A stretch of 64,000 nucleotides of DNA from NCBI GenBank assembly GCA_030248225.1, contig JASANE010018708.1:1-64000 (forward strand). Reading direction: 5' to 3'. The position numbers were made by a program, and so were the translations under genes. The DNA comes from Trileptium ribeirensis (Eukaryota > Nematoda > Enoplea > Enoplida > Thoracostomopsidae). Under the pieces are notes generated by a model that saw only the letters and a list, made by a program, of their open reading frames with translations, was not told where the DNA came from and ran no database searches. Every line of letters starts with the position of its first letter. The first letter of the stretch is position 1. Positions 12,481-25,354 of the stretch are shown here, piece after piece.

Positions 12481-13774
12481 GTTGAACGCATTGATTTCAT
12501 ATTGAGTAATGTTAATCTTTTGGGACAATGCACGGGCTAAAAATGCTTTATTTTGAACCAAAAATTGTGAAATTTTCCCACTTTTAAAAGTAGTTACACA
12601 CTGAGGGCTGGTATGGGTCTATAGATGGTCTTGCACAAGTATATAAGGTTTCACTGCGTAACGTTGCATCGTTAAAAAATAATTTATTTCCGGTGGTCCC
12701 GGAGTGGCAGCCCTGACTGTGTGTTGTAGGTTTTGCATAAAGGTCATAAAATGACATGACTTTAGACTAAAGACTTTCACATTAAGCTTAACATATCGAG
12801 GACGGCACAGCCTGCATATATCTGGCACTTGTTGGATTTGCCTTAGCCTCTGAATGCGATAAAAGCAATTGTATTTGCGTGGTATGCATCAAATATATAG
12901 TACAAGCGCTAATGACAAGAGCCAACAACGTGAAAAATGACTTGTCTTGGAGCAGAAATAAAGGTCACATAGTTTGGCTGTGATAAAATTTCTGTTTATT
13001 GCCATTAATGTATTATCGGTGTTTTATTGTTATTCATGGACATTAAAAGTGGTTCTTGGGATCGTAGAACCTAGTCGTAGAATGGTCACTAAGCGCGAGC
13101 TACTAGCAGTTGCTATGTTTATCCTGACTGTAAGAGTAACTAACTAGTGTATCTATCTCCGGCTTTATGATCTGAGCACTTCGGCAGGTCGGACTCAGTG
13201 CCTACTACTCGCTTCTAGTATTGGTGGAAGTTCAGTTATATATTAGGCAACCACCGGTACCAAATTTGCCGGTACCGGTACCACGTGATATCGGCCGTAG
13301 CAGGCACCACAGTAGTAAAAACAAACCAGCAATATCTATAGTAGACGTACTATATAAAATTGAAATATATATAATTTATATGCCCACGTACCTTACACAA
13401 GAAGTTTTTGTATGGTCAATTACCATGCGACGTATAACATGCAAGAAATCGAAAATGAGAAAGGGACTAAAATACAGCCATTAATTACATAACTACGCAT
13501 GTGATTGCGATATAGTAGATTTAACTTGCAATATGCATAAAATAGATATTCCGTGACGCACAAACCTGATGGCATATATCGTCCTTTGTTGTACTTGACT
13601 GACTGATCTTGTATAACTTATGCTTGCTGCAGTTCTATCGTCATGCTTCTGAATAGAACCCTAGTGCGGTGTGATCGACTAATTCCGATTGAGTTTAGGT
13701 AAGATAATCCTTTATGCAACAAAATCTTAACAACTGATTCTAGTACTCCACCAGCGGGAAGCTTGACACCAAGC
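12481..13774. other. Intergenic, no gene supported
   Basis: AT-rich DNA. Around 13240-13290 the palindromic word ggtacc / ccggtacc recurs several times, which may be the edge of a further hAT-like copy, but no boundary could be set. No coding sequence is seen. Confidence 0.4.
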
Positions 13775-13782
13775 GTATATAT

Positions 13783-14882
13783 CAGGGAGTAACTGAAAAT
13801 CTGGTTTCTCGAACGTCTTGTTCCTGTTGCGGTTCGGGCAAAAGGCAAACACCAGACCGGAACCTGAATTCCGGTTTTACAATTTTGTTGTAATTTTTCC
13901 ACATTTGTTCTTCATCTGTGATCTAAACATATATAATACAGACACAAGGATCAGGTTCCAATACAATCAAACAAAAAATATTAACTCAGCAAATTGCCTT
14001 ATGAAACGTAAGTAAAGCACAATTTTTTATCTTGGTTTTCCTGGAGTTTGCTAACGAAACAAAACCAGGTCGATGATTGTAGCAGCTGTTTTAACCATTC
14101 AGAAGTCTACGGTGTATGCTAGAAGTACACCGGTCCAGTTGGAAAAACAGTATGTATTATTTAGAAGTATTTCTGAGCTTGGCTAACATAAATTGCGCCA
14201 GGCACCGGTTAGTCTGGTTAACATTGTGAATCAGCCTACATTAGAATAAAATAACATATCTGCAACGCAGCCACAAACTACATTCTTGGTAATGAACTGT
14301 TTTATTGAAACTGCGATAACTGTATTTAATGAACAGTTTGCATCATTTATAGCATTCTGATCAGAAAATTATAGTCGTCATCTAGCTGACGAGCACTGGT
14401 TGCCTAACGCTGACTCAAACAATGTCTCTAACCACTGATTAGAAAATTGACTTCTTTTATTTTCTTTTAGAGCATATAACCCAATAATTTCAAGTTTCCT
14501 ACAGCATAACGTAACAATCGTACTGGACTAGTAATGGGAAGCTCCCGGAGACATTGCGAATTTGTTTGGCCTATTCTCTATGCCTTGCAAGCACATTCAG
14601 TTTGACGCAAGGCTGTTTAGTTTAAGACATACGTTTGTTTGCTTTGGGGTTCCAAACACCGACATATTGATCGGCAAGTAAACATTAGTAGCTTCCTCAA
14701 TCTCTTTAAAGTTCCAGAGATGCAATAATGTCAACGCAATACATTAAGTTTAATGCAAAAGATATTATAATACGGTTTAAATCCACTGTACGTTCATTTT
14801 TCCTTCATCCGTTTTACTGTTTATAGGATTAGAAGACCAGGTTCCGGACCCGGTTTACATTGACGGTTCCGGTTATTCCCTG
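13783..14882 (-). mobile_element. hAT-like non-autonomous element, copy 2
   Basis: Inverted copy of the element at 6178-7205. It starts cagggagtaac (13783) and ends gttattccctg (14882), the same imperfect inverted termini. The flanks gtatatat (13775-13782) and atatatat (14883-14890) agree at 7 of 8 bases, as expected for an aged 8-bp target duplication. The low complexity of the flanks weakens this point. At 1100 bp it is slightly longer than copy 1. No transposase is present. Confidence 0.8.
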
Positions 14883-14890
14883 ATATATAT

Positions 14891-17800
14891 GTGTTCCTTA
14901 GAAAGATTAAATTCCATATTTTCTTCGTAACCGAAAGCTATAAGAGATCAGCACTTTGAAAATGCGTTTCAAAAACTTAAACAATAACGATAAATTATAA
15001 TAATATAATATATTATGCGTAATAAATTGACATCTAATCATCGACTATCCCTAAATATCTTGAATTTAAAAATGATGATGACACGGTAGCCATGTTCCCA
15101 ACATGACTCAAAACAGTATCTCGCTGTGGTAAGGAAAAAATTTTGGTCTTAATAATTCAGTGAAGCATTTGAAACAGGAGCCTAACTTGCCTTTTTAAAA
15201 TTTATCAAGTTAATACTTCTATTTACTTCTTGATGTCAATTCATGCGGAATATATATTTAGTCAGCAACGTATTGAACAAAACACGAAAAGCTCTTTTTG
15301 CGATGGATTTTTGGTACCGGTATACTGGTCGAACCCTATAGTAAATACCATTTAAATTCTCGATCGTCGATAACGGCTCCAAAAGTTGTCTCCGCGGCAT
15401 CCACCTCAACATGGCCTATCCTGCATTTTGACCACGTTGGCCCAACTTTGGTCATCGAACAAAAAAGTTTAACTGTATGCATGTCTTAATTCAGGGGACA
15501 GAAAAATTTTGAAAATGACGCCCGTGACATTGCACACTCTCCTGGAACTTTCTAAATTCAAATATCTAGCTTCAAATTCCCCATATTTCTAGTTCTTTGT
15601 TAAATTTATATGTTTAAACCGAAAGGCTATCTTGCAAGTTGGCGTCATTTAGGCTAAATCAGGTAAAAACTCCGCGTCTCTTGCCTCCAGTTGGCTTCCA
15701 GCGGTGTTCTAGCAAACTCGCCAGATTCCCATTGTACTTCAAATTTTAGGCTTTATACCGAATGGAGTTTGTATTAACCATGAAATGAAATAGCGTCCGG
15801 TATAAATGAAACACTGTTTACAATCATTGACTTTAGCCGTTGACTTCGTGTAAATTGCACGTTGTACTGCGAATATTGGTGCAACTATATATATGATCAG
15901 TAGAACATTGTTTCTTTGTTCATGCCGCAAATCCCCAATACATCGCAAAATGGAGCTGCTTGTAATAATGAAGTCTAATATGGATTCTTTGCAGGTTAAA
16001 GAAAAGTTTGAAATCTTAGGATATATCGTGCATATCCGGATAGTTCGGATATGGTAAGCTATATCCATTCCAATCACTAGTTACGATATGTCGTTTCAAT
16101 TCTTAACACGTTGATAGTCAGGTTAATTGCATTGTGCACAAAATGGCTCAGCATTTTGTTGGCGTTTGAGAACACCGAAAACCTTAGTAGAATCTTCCAT
16201 AATCAAGCTACTGTGTATAGTAAACCTTTCTGCATTGACTGTTGTAAGACCAAAGTACTACCTAAAGAAATCAGTGGAGACAACATAAGGGGACATGAAC
16301 AAACATTAACTAAATTAGATTCTTCTCTATTATATATATATCTGTGATATATAATACTTAATAATTCGTAGAGCTTGGCTTTGGATTTTCACACTGGTTA
16401 ACCGATCTGCATTTTTCTGTGAATATCAAATCTGCACGTTTAATATTGCACATTGTTTATTCTTCGACGTTCGGTTAATCACCGCTTATATTATTATATA
16501 AACGTATATATTGTATAAATAAATTGGTTTTCAAGAGAATGGAACATCTGGCTCGTACTGCATCGGTGAAACCTCCGGAGCCTAAATAGACGGCTAGACT
16601 AGCGGTCTGGCGGTTATTTGAGTTGTTAAATTTTGGCGCAAGTGCAGCGACAGACCGTTTTAGACGCTCAATTTTTCGGTGCCAAATTATTGCCTTGTTA
16701 TTGATATGTGCTTTGGGTTAATACCTCTCCGTTCCTATATATAGCAAGTAAGAGTGCATGACTTTGAAAAATTCCGACGGGTTGCGAATGCTTTGAGTGT
16801 TTTAGCTACTGACACGTGAATTTATTTAAATTTTTGAACTGCGCCAAATATCCTGTTTTTGGAGCATATATAATTGGTTGTTGTGTTGTTTATAATAGTT
16901 TTTGGAAAATTTTTGTTTTGTTATCTTACCATAGTTCCTTCCACTAAACAACTTACGTTATTCATAACAGTTATGAAGTTGCCGTTTGTTTTTGTGTAGT
17001 TCACAATGTCGTACGCTCACTTACGATGTTACAACCACGGATAGTTATACGTATCAGCATTACAAATCGATTAACTACTAGTTGGTTGAATAAGTTGGAT
17101 GTAAGAGTTAAATTATACTATTGATTAATTTATGCTCTTCTAAATTACTAGCAACTCGGCGAACTGGATCGCTTCACGTAAAATTGTATCTTGATTCTAC
17201 CAGCGTAACACTGTTGGCGGCTATTTTCAGTATACTCCTAAACCCCAATACTCTATTGATAAAGCTGGAGACTATCTCCGAATATGGCTAAACGGCTAGA
17301 AATATGAAAATTTGCCACAGTTTCAAGCGCATGGATACTACTGCTATATAGTCTCATTCATGGTTTCCTTAAGTTGCTAAATTTCATTGCTGAAAAACAC
17401 ATCAAAATTGAATGAAATACTTGTAAAAATTAGTCTGTGTATATCCCAAGTTGTAACAAGACATCTTGGAATTGTCGCCGAAATTTTTAGTAGAATTCTT
17501 CATACTTATGGGTTTCATTTGTGCGTTACCTGTCCCGTCTAAATGGTACTGTGGACGTTTTTTCTACGAATATTGTTCTGGTGTGTAACTACGTTTGGCT
17601 CTGGCAACAGTGCCGGGTTGGGATTATGTGACTGTTCCGGTGGAGTACTGATTGAAGTCGGCGCAATGACTGTAAAGCGGCATAAAGTGATAATGCACCG
17701 AGAAATGTTGCTCAGCTAGCCGTTTTTGCTCCGTAGCACCCAAATTTATGTTCCACTAATCAGTTGTATCACTTCGTGTGCGTAATACTGGGTCAAGACC

Positions 17801-17920
17801 TTCTCATGTGGCTTTCCCTAAAACACAGCAAGCACCATGCTGGATTGATAACCTTGTATACTGGGGAGCATGGAATGGTTGTTGTAACTGAAGCTAGCGG
17901 AGTTAGCACTGCAGGCGCTA
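14891..17920. other. Intergenic, no gene supported
   Basis: About 3 kb of AT-rich DNA with TA-rich tracts (for example 16330-16350). A minus-strand open frame at 15739-16077 and several shorter ones have no recognisable motif and are treated as chance. No repeats shared with the rest of the window were noticed. Confidence 0.4.
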
Positions 17921-18045
17921 GGGGGCGTGAAAATTTCTTTTTTTCTCGCTGTCATTTATAACCCATTTTCGGATGGACGGATTTCGACAAATTTTTTGTT
18001 CGATAGGAAAAGTGATGGCAATATGCCATTTAGTTTAACGAGAGC
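17921..18045 (+). repeat. Dispersed repeat C, copy 2
   Basis: Direct match to 8205-8335 (gtgaaaatttc, atttcgacaaa, ttcgatag-aaaa-tgatg). It lies just upstream of the large palindrome and the second family B copy. Confidence 0.65.
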
Positions 18046-18212
18046 TCCGACCCCATTTTCGGATCAAAATAGTTAAAACAGGTTTTTAAGGGTTCTTTGC
18101 CAAATCTGACCATACGGGTAGCATAGTTTGGTACCCCATATTTCGACACAGGCTTCGCTTCGAAAAATGGAACAAAAGCAGCTCATCGAGATGTACATCT
18201 TTGCTGATCACA

Positions 18213-18662
18213 GTACAAAATCATCTTATCGAGATCTATAACTTCGTTGACCACGACTTTTTTGTGAGACCACTCCCCGGACCGCTGTGGACCCGAATAT
18301 TGTTCGTCGACCCTTTGCCAGAAGTAGCGATTGTTCAAATTCAGCGTGTTATTGGATGTTTTTACTTTACAAGGATTTCCTATTACGTTATCAAGTACGC
18401 TGAATACGATGATTTTACTATCTAGAGTCCAACTTGACCATATATAGTCAAGTTGAACTCTAGATAGCAAAATCATCGCATTCAACAAGCTTGATAACCT
18501 AATAGGTACTCATTGTAAAGTAAAAACAACCAATGACACGGCGAAATTTGAAAAATCGCTTCTTCTGGCAAAGGGCTGACGAACCGCCCACAGCAGCCCA
18601 GGAAGTGGTCCCACAAAAAAGTCCTGGTCAGTAAAGGTGTAGATCTCGTTGAGCTGATTTTG
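18213..18662. repeat. Large imperfect palindrome within family B
   Basis: Arms of about 220 bp (18213-18438 and 18447-18662) are reverse complements of each other with scattered mismatches. They meet at an 8-base spacer flanked by aacttgac / gtcaagtt. Both arms are family B left-end sequence: gagatcta, acttttttgtg, gctgtgg, tttgccagaag, ttactttaca, tatctagag. The structure therefore looks like two B left ends joined head to head. Transcripts across it could fold into a long hairpin. Confidence 0.85.
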
Positions 18663-18669
18663 TTCCTTT

Positions 18670-19498
18670 TTTGAAGTGATATATTATACCTTTTCATTTT
18701 GTTTCAAGAGTTTCACAGTCGATGAATCCGATTCCAAAATGTAGCGCGTTTTCATTTGTCTGATTATGGATTCCGTGCAGGGCATCAAGAATGTAGGTAT
18801 TTCGGAATGCTGAATACAATGGTTTGGTTATCTAGAGTCCAGCTTGCAAATTTCATGGGTTTGCAATGGGTTTAGAGTCAGTGAACCCGATTTCCAGAAT
18901 ATAGTTTGGTTAAATGTTGCGTACAGGTCATCACGATTTGTATGTATATGTTTGATGGTTTGGATATCTAATGTCCAGCACGAGTGCCTTATGCCTTTGC
19001 AGGCGTTTTCATTGAGTTTATTCCAGAATACAGCTGGTGTTCAGTAGTTTGCTTCATGAGCATGGTATCAAAAATAGTTTATATAGAGAATTTTCGCTGT
19101 TCAGAATAGAATAATTTGGTTATGTAGAGTCCAGCCTGCATATTTCATACATTGTCGTAGGTTTAGGAACAATGAAGTCGATTTCCAGAATATTGTCTGT
19201 CTTCAGTTGTTTGGTTATGTATTGCGTACTGGTTATCAAGAGTTGTCTATATATAGGTTTTACGGTAGGCTGAATACAATGGTTTGGCTATCTAGAGACC
19301 AGCGCAAACACTTGATGCGTTGGCAGTTGTTTTCGATTGGCTTATTGTCGACTAGGTTTTAAGGTTTTCAATGGGTTCAGAGTTCAAGAGGATGTAGGGT
19401 GGTATATATGAAACACAGCCTGTTACATGTGATTGAACAAAATGATAATTTAAAATCAAAACACGCTCGCTCTGTTTCACCTTCGCTTGCGAGATACT
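18670..19498 (+). repeat. Dispersed repeat B, copy 2
   Basis: Matches the right part of copy 1 (11930-12480) and ends with the same cacgctcgctctgttt...cgcttgcgagatact signature. It contains a degenerate tandem array whose units carry tatctagag plus ccag, near 18828, 18967, 19120 and 19287, spaced about 140-165 bp. Each unit also carries gctgaata, aatggttt and a ccagaat landmark. Non-coding. Confidence 0.7.
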
Positions 19499-22309
19499 GA
19501 TTATTTTGGTGGATCAATTCCGTTACTGCATGCTGCTATTTCTGAATCACGTAGTTCATTCTTCGGCTAAATTGTCTTGAGATAGATTTAGTTTTAAAGT
19601 AGTATTCACTTCTGAGTGATTGTTGAAGTTTTGAATGAAGAAAAATAATTGTTTTATGATTGGTGTGTAAATGGTGCACAATAAATTGTTTTGCCAAATT
19701 CACCGTAATCTCATGTAACTCCATTCCTTGCATGTTCTTGTGCAAACAATTTGCGTATATTACCATTTTTGAGGTGTAATGAAATGTAAGATTGGATACG
19801 TATTCAAAAAATAATTATCCCGAACTACGTAATTTGTGTACGTATCCTATCTGCCTTGTATGCTGCATGGACTAATATGTACCGTTTACCCATAACTTCA
19901 GTCGGCACCAGCCTCGCCGACTTTTGTTTCGAAATTAGAATTGTTAATTATTTAATTTTAGATTCAAAATGAAGAATAAAAATTAATGTATATTTCCCAT
20001 TTTTGGAAATTAGAAAATATTTTTTCTCTATTGCGGCCTTTTTGGGTTTTTAACTTGAGTAAAACGTTCACAAAATACCTCTATCAGACATTTTAATTTA
20101 TATATAAAAATTTTTGGAAGCTGTAAAGGAAGCAGCCAAATGCTCCGTGGGTACAAACGTGTTCTTATTCCCGAAATTTTGCTGGTTCGTTAAGCTTCAA
20201 AATTTCATGTGCCACAGTGCGCAGCATTGGCAATGGCATTGGCATTTATCGGCAAAACAGGCAAGGACACATGTATATAAATTTCAGGTTCCTTAAGCGT
20301 AAATCTCAAAGGAGCCTAGAAAAGCTGGGAAATTAGCCTGACAGTAGATAGCTGCATGACTGACACGTTCGCGTGCGGGATTTTACTTATCTCGTTAAAC
20401 ATAAACTAAATACAAAACAGAGTTTTTGATATATCAACTGTATCTGCAACTATTTGTATGCCTATATATTTTCTTCATAACACTTTTATTTCATATATAA
20501 AATATAAACTTACGTAACCCAAATTTACGATACTGTTGCTACTTTTGACATTACTATACGCTGTGCATCTTCTCATAGCCTGACTATAATTATGTTTGGT
20601 TTTGTCTTCTTGTATGGATTGGCGTTTCAACCGATACGAGCACTTGTCCGTGTGAATGTTAGCAAATTTTTGTTATTTTCCAATTTTAATTTAATTATCA
20701 TATTGATTTTTAGAAACTTCGCGAAAAGGCTCAGCGAATGTCGAAAGAATTGTAGAGTGTCGGCGTTGTGGCGACCACTGCATGATGATAACGTGTGACT
20801 ATACTAGACATAGGAATGTAATCCATCAATGATAATTTGTGTGTGTGGTGTGTGCACGTATTTCCATTTTTTATTTTACTTAATTTGTGTAGACAATAGA
20901 AGCTTGAAACAAGGCTTATTTACTATGTATTAGCTAGCATCATTTGTTTTATCTATCCTAACCTGCATTTACTAGACTATTCTGGACTGGATCGGTTGTG
21001 ATATGTAATCTGTCGGTTTGGCGGTATGGTTCCAAATTTAAATTGAGTCGGGCTATCCTATTCGTTGCTAAAACTCTGAGATGGTCTTAATATTATTCAT
21101 GGACGAAGATATGCAAATACAAACTTTTATCTGAATATTATCAATACTTTTCAAAATTATTTAGATATGCTAGATAGCGAGTCGCACATCCAGGGTTCCA
21201 CGGCAGGGGATTTCACAGCGCCCCACCGTGGCCCCTCCTTCCCCGCGGTGCGCGCAGAATATTTAGCACTGTCAGAACAATGCTAGGGGAATTGAGTGAC
21301 CGTTATGAAGCAACATTCTGTAGAAAGATTTCGATGACGCCCCTGGCCTACACGCCGAGACCAACTACCTACCCCCTGAGCTGACATAAATTGATCACGC
21401 ATGTTTGCTATGACCCATGAAAAGCACGTTGCCTAACAGCGAATACATGTTAATTAAACTTCAATACGCGGCTTTAAAAATTTGTGCTATTGGGACAGTA
21501 ATAGGTATATGACAAACACGTGGTATCCATTAATAGCGAAACATTCGCATGTTTTTGAAGTAACGTTTCACGAAATTTTAGATGGATGAAATTGTGTTTA
21601 TTTTGGGTATACCGTTCTTGTAGTAAACAATTTATTGTTTTGGAGCACTTGACGCTTTTTGTTGGTATCGAATAGCTAAAATTTTTCGAAGCTATAATTA
21701 CGTCGTACCAGTGTATGAACTTTGACATATATATTTATAGCGGCGAAGTGTATAAAATTGGGTTTTCAGGGTGACACGCATAACACAACTTTGGCTATGC
21801 GGATTGATTCTCGCGATAACTCATTTGAAAGCTTGAAATGTTTGTGCCCTTTAGTTAGGATAATTCCGATATCTTCCCTCCGAAAGCGGCCCAAATGGCC
21901 TCAGATCGGGTCCCGCAGGAGCACAAACAATCTTGTTACTTACTGTAACTCGATAACCGGTGTAGATATCCAAATCATATTAGGCTCATATTGTAGAATG
22001 AAAACCCTCCGTAAGACTGCATAATGTTTTACTAGGATGTAGGATTGGATCAAATTGGGTTGTAAAATGGGCCTGTGCGACCTAAAATACTTGAGGTTAT
22101 ACATCCACCACCATTCGACCTATATAAGTATTTATGGTCTCATTTTGTAAAGCAAAGTGAAGCCATAAATACCTGCTTACTGTGTTCTGCTATTGCCATT
22201 ATTTATGCCAGGAATTCATTGAATTCCCTGCAAAAGAGCCCAAAAAAGCCGTCCGTGGAAATGATGGCGCCAGGTAAACTCAATAAAAAATCGACGAAAC
22301 GGCATTTCA
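19499..22309. other. Intergenic with a GC-rich island
   Basis: Mostly AT-rich and without supported genes. About 21180-21390 is a sharply GC-richer island (cccgcggtgcgcg, ccccaccgtggcccc, gcccctggcc) in AT-rich DNA. It is probably an inserted element of unknown type. No partner copy was noticed in the window. Confidence 0.4.
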
Positions 22310-23000
22310 CGCTAACGCCACGGCGGCGCCGGCCAAAATACTTCAAACCGACCACAGTCCTTCTGTACTATTAGTATGTATGTACCCGAAAAGCATATGG
22401 AACGATCCGCCGTCGTAACCGCATTTGAGGATTGCGATCAGAATGATTAATATTAAGATGATTGTAAGGATTCCCGGGAATGTTTGGTATCCCACTCACA
22501 TACGAACCATGTTGATCCGAGACAATGATTGTATTTAGAAAAATGCGCCGACGCATTATATTTATAAGAGTATCACCACTGCAGTCAGGGATTGAAAACA
22601 AACGGAAATGATCCGTTTTACGTTCGATAATCCCAAACAACCAATGATGAACTCCTGTTCGATGTCCACTATTATATTTTCATTTAAAAAATAAAATTCA
22701 TTTATATCAACGAATGATCGCTCACCACCCAAGCGCCAGCGTCGCCGTCGCCATGTCCGATTATGGTAAAGCACCTGTATCTCTTGCCAGTAATTGTTCC
22801 AATCAGCAATCGTATTTGAGCCCAAACCAAACTCATGTGCAGTAATATTGGACGGCTAGTTTTGAGACCAAAAATATAAAAATCACTTTGCGACATCGAA
22901 AGTTTGTGACTTTCGAAGAACGAGTTCATCGGAACACTAAACGATCGTTGCAATCTCGGCAGTGCCAAACGAAACCATCACTGTTTTCAGCATCAACAGC
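22310..23000 (-). pseudogene. Merlin (IS1016-like) transposase relic
   Basis: Read on the minus strand across several frames, this segment matches the layout of Merlin DDE transposases. In order it has a WHCRDC knuckle and SFFES near 22900-22975, then a helix-turn-helix-like GSNTIADWNNYW block (22825-22785). The first catalytic region reads FVDINEFYF (about 22715), where Asn replaces the expected Asp of the D-E pair. Next come KYNSGHRTGVHHW and FGIIERKTDHF (22675-22610), then PDCSGDTL and the second Asp in IIVSDQHGSY (about 22525). NHS follows near 22445, and the third block HTNSTEGLW (about 22370) keeps the catalytic Glu. At least three frameshifts and the Asp loss make it inactive. Family B copy 3 abuts it on the right. 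Terminal repeats were not identified. Confidence 0.8.
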
Positions 23001-23059
23001 CAAGTAACACCATGCAAACAACTTGTACTGGCAGGACTACCTCCAGGCATTATTATTTC

Positions 23060-23545
23060 ACTATACTAGTAACTCGCAAGCTAGGGGAAACGAGCGAGCG
23101 TGACCTCACACTTTACAGACCCAGTCGTTCCTTATGTTCATACAAAATGATAATCAAAGACGAAACAAAAAGAAACCCGTCTCTTCAGGAAGATCAGGCG
23201 AACTTAACCAAGTCTCGAATGTTTGGCTTCAAAGCTTGACAACATTTCCCAAATCTCGAATTTTCGGTTCAAATGTTAGGGTCTGGTCCTCAAACTCGAC
23301 CATCATTAATCATGGAAAATATTGACAATACACCAAAAACATTCCTGCCATCGTTTTCAGCGTAGTCGAAAACCTAGGGATCTGTCTTTTCACGGAGATC
23401 TGGCAAAATTAACCAAATCTCGAATTTTGCAGTTCACATTACAGGTGGTCCAATGACCTTTAAGCCATTTTTCTGGGTTAGATTGAAGTCCCACAAAAAT
23501 AACGTAAGAGACAAAGTTGTAGCTCTCGTTGAGGCGAATACGGAA
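23060..23545 (-). repeat. Dispersed repeat B, copy 3 (partial)
   Basis: Starts with the reverse complement of the B end signature: ctcgcaagc, a short spacer, then gaaacgagcgagcgtg (23066-23101). It ends near 23545 with the reverse complement of the B left end (gtcccacaaaaat, then gtagctctcgttgag). The middle is heavily diverged from the other two copies, so this may be a shortened or related subfamily member. Confidence 0.5.
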
Positions 23546-25354
23546 GGTTCCCTCCGTTTTTCGCTCTGCCTTCTATTTTTCGAGTTATAGACACATATAT
23601 ACCCAACTCCAAAACCGAAATTTCAAAAAAAGTTAAATTTTGACCCTTCTGACCCGTTTCTTACCCGAAACCCGTCCCGGAATGCACATCAAACCTACAA
23701 AAGAATCATATAGAGACCAATAACGGTTCATTTAAAAAAAAGTTTGTGAAAATCCATCGATCCAGTGTCGAGCTATGAAAGTCACAGACAAACAAAAAAA
23801 AATTTTCCCCTATTCGCACGCTAGCAACCTATTTGGGGAAACTCGCTTCGCTCGTTTCAAAAATATCAAAAATAAGGCTGTCGCCTTCGAATCCCCGCTT
23901 TTTTAAAAAGTCGGTTGGCTGCCGAGCCCCGTACTAAGCTGTTCCTTTCCCTAACGACATAATCCAGGTGCCAGTGACGCCGCTCTAACAAGTCCCATCT
24001 ATATTTTCTAGTTTTCTTTATAATAAATGCATTCTTCTAATTTTCCATATCTCAGGAGCTACAGAGCAGATTTTGGTCATCGACCCAACATATAAAAGCA
24101 TAATTCTAAGTCCAATGATTAAGACCACATCTAAATCAGCCCATCCCATCGTGAGTGTTAAGCTAACTTGAAAATAAAAATAACAATTTTTCAGATATTC
24201 ACTTTTGAGATTTCACCATTTTCAAGACGAGTCTACTATCCATTGGTTTGTTCCTACGGTTCCAATTCCATGCTCATCCGAAAGATTGTGAAAAGATATA
24301 TATGATAATTAAGCGCAGTCTTAGGTTAGACGTTTTAATGCCGAAAAACTAAGTTATTACCAATTTTAAACCCACTAAAAATCCGAGAATAATAAAGCAT
24401 CTGAGGTATAGCTGAAAAGGGGCAACCCTGATTGTGAAGCAATCGATTTTAGAGGGTTTGATATTATTGTGGTCTAAAGACTATGGGAGCGTAGCTGAAA
24501 ACATAGTGGGACCCTTCCCTGGATTTCCCTAAGTTGATTTTCCTTCTGCGAAAGTATCACCGAAATAGCTGTGGCCCATTATGTGTATGTGCACTAGTGA
24601 TGCAACTTCAGTTCACAGAGCGGATTTCATCTGTTGCCCTCCAGATTTACATCGTGTACCATCTCTATCCCAAACAGCAGTACGCGCCATATTGATGTTA
24701 AGTTGTCAAATTTACCGGAGTTCAACGATTCGAAGTTGCCATCGAAAAGAAGTGTTTTCTATAGTCCTTAGAAATAGTTGAAAGCTTAGCCTTAGTGGTT
24801 GTGCGTATACGACTGTATTTAGTACAACTTTGAACAACTCAAGCTGTTCATGGTTGGCACGTAATGAAATGTGCAATCGTGAAGAGAAAGCCACTGCAGT
24901 AACCCAGTTAGGTGAAAATCAAGTAAGCTATACGTATACCGTTATCGGTGTTACCCTGACAGCATTAATCATATGTCCACATTTTATAGAAGACTTAAGG
25001 CTAAGTTGGGTACTGTCGCCCCTCCTCCACGATTCCCCGCATTAAGCGATGTGTTTCAGATCTTTTTGGTTATACCAATGGGCCTAAATTTGTCAATTTT
25101 CAAGATATAGAAATAGGTTTGGCATCATACCATTCAGGTCGACCTGATTAGGGCAAAAGTCATTTCGATTTTTTGGTTCCATTAGGTTCTGACTTTAGCA
25201 CCTTAGACTCGGCTCGCTAATGCGGTTCGAACAGTAATTAAAATTAATTATAATAATAATAATTGATTTATAAAGCTCTAATTTCATTGAAAATGTTACA
25301 AAGGCGCATAAGCGAACAACACGGTGTAATACAAGTGACGTTAATCTTAATATT
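23546..25354. other. Intergenic, repeat-like phrases, no gene
   Basis: Around 23640-23870 the sequence resembles the prose-like motif seen at 51300-52300 (aaaatccatcgatcc...gagctatgaaag), followed by the cgcttcgctcg word. The rest is AT-rich with no recognised coding sequence. Confidence 0.4.

Noticed and set aside
15739..16077. 112-codon ORF (-)
   Set aside because: Ile/Thr/Ser-rich translation of AT-rich DNA with no motif.
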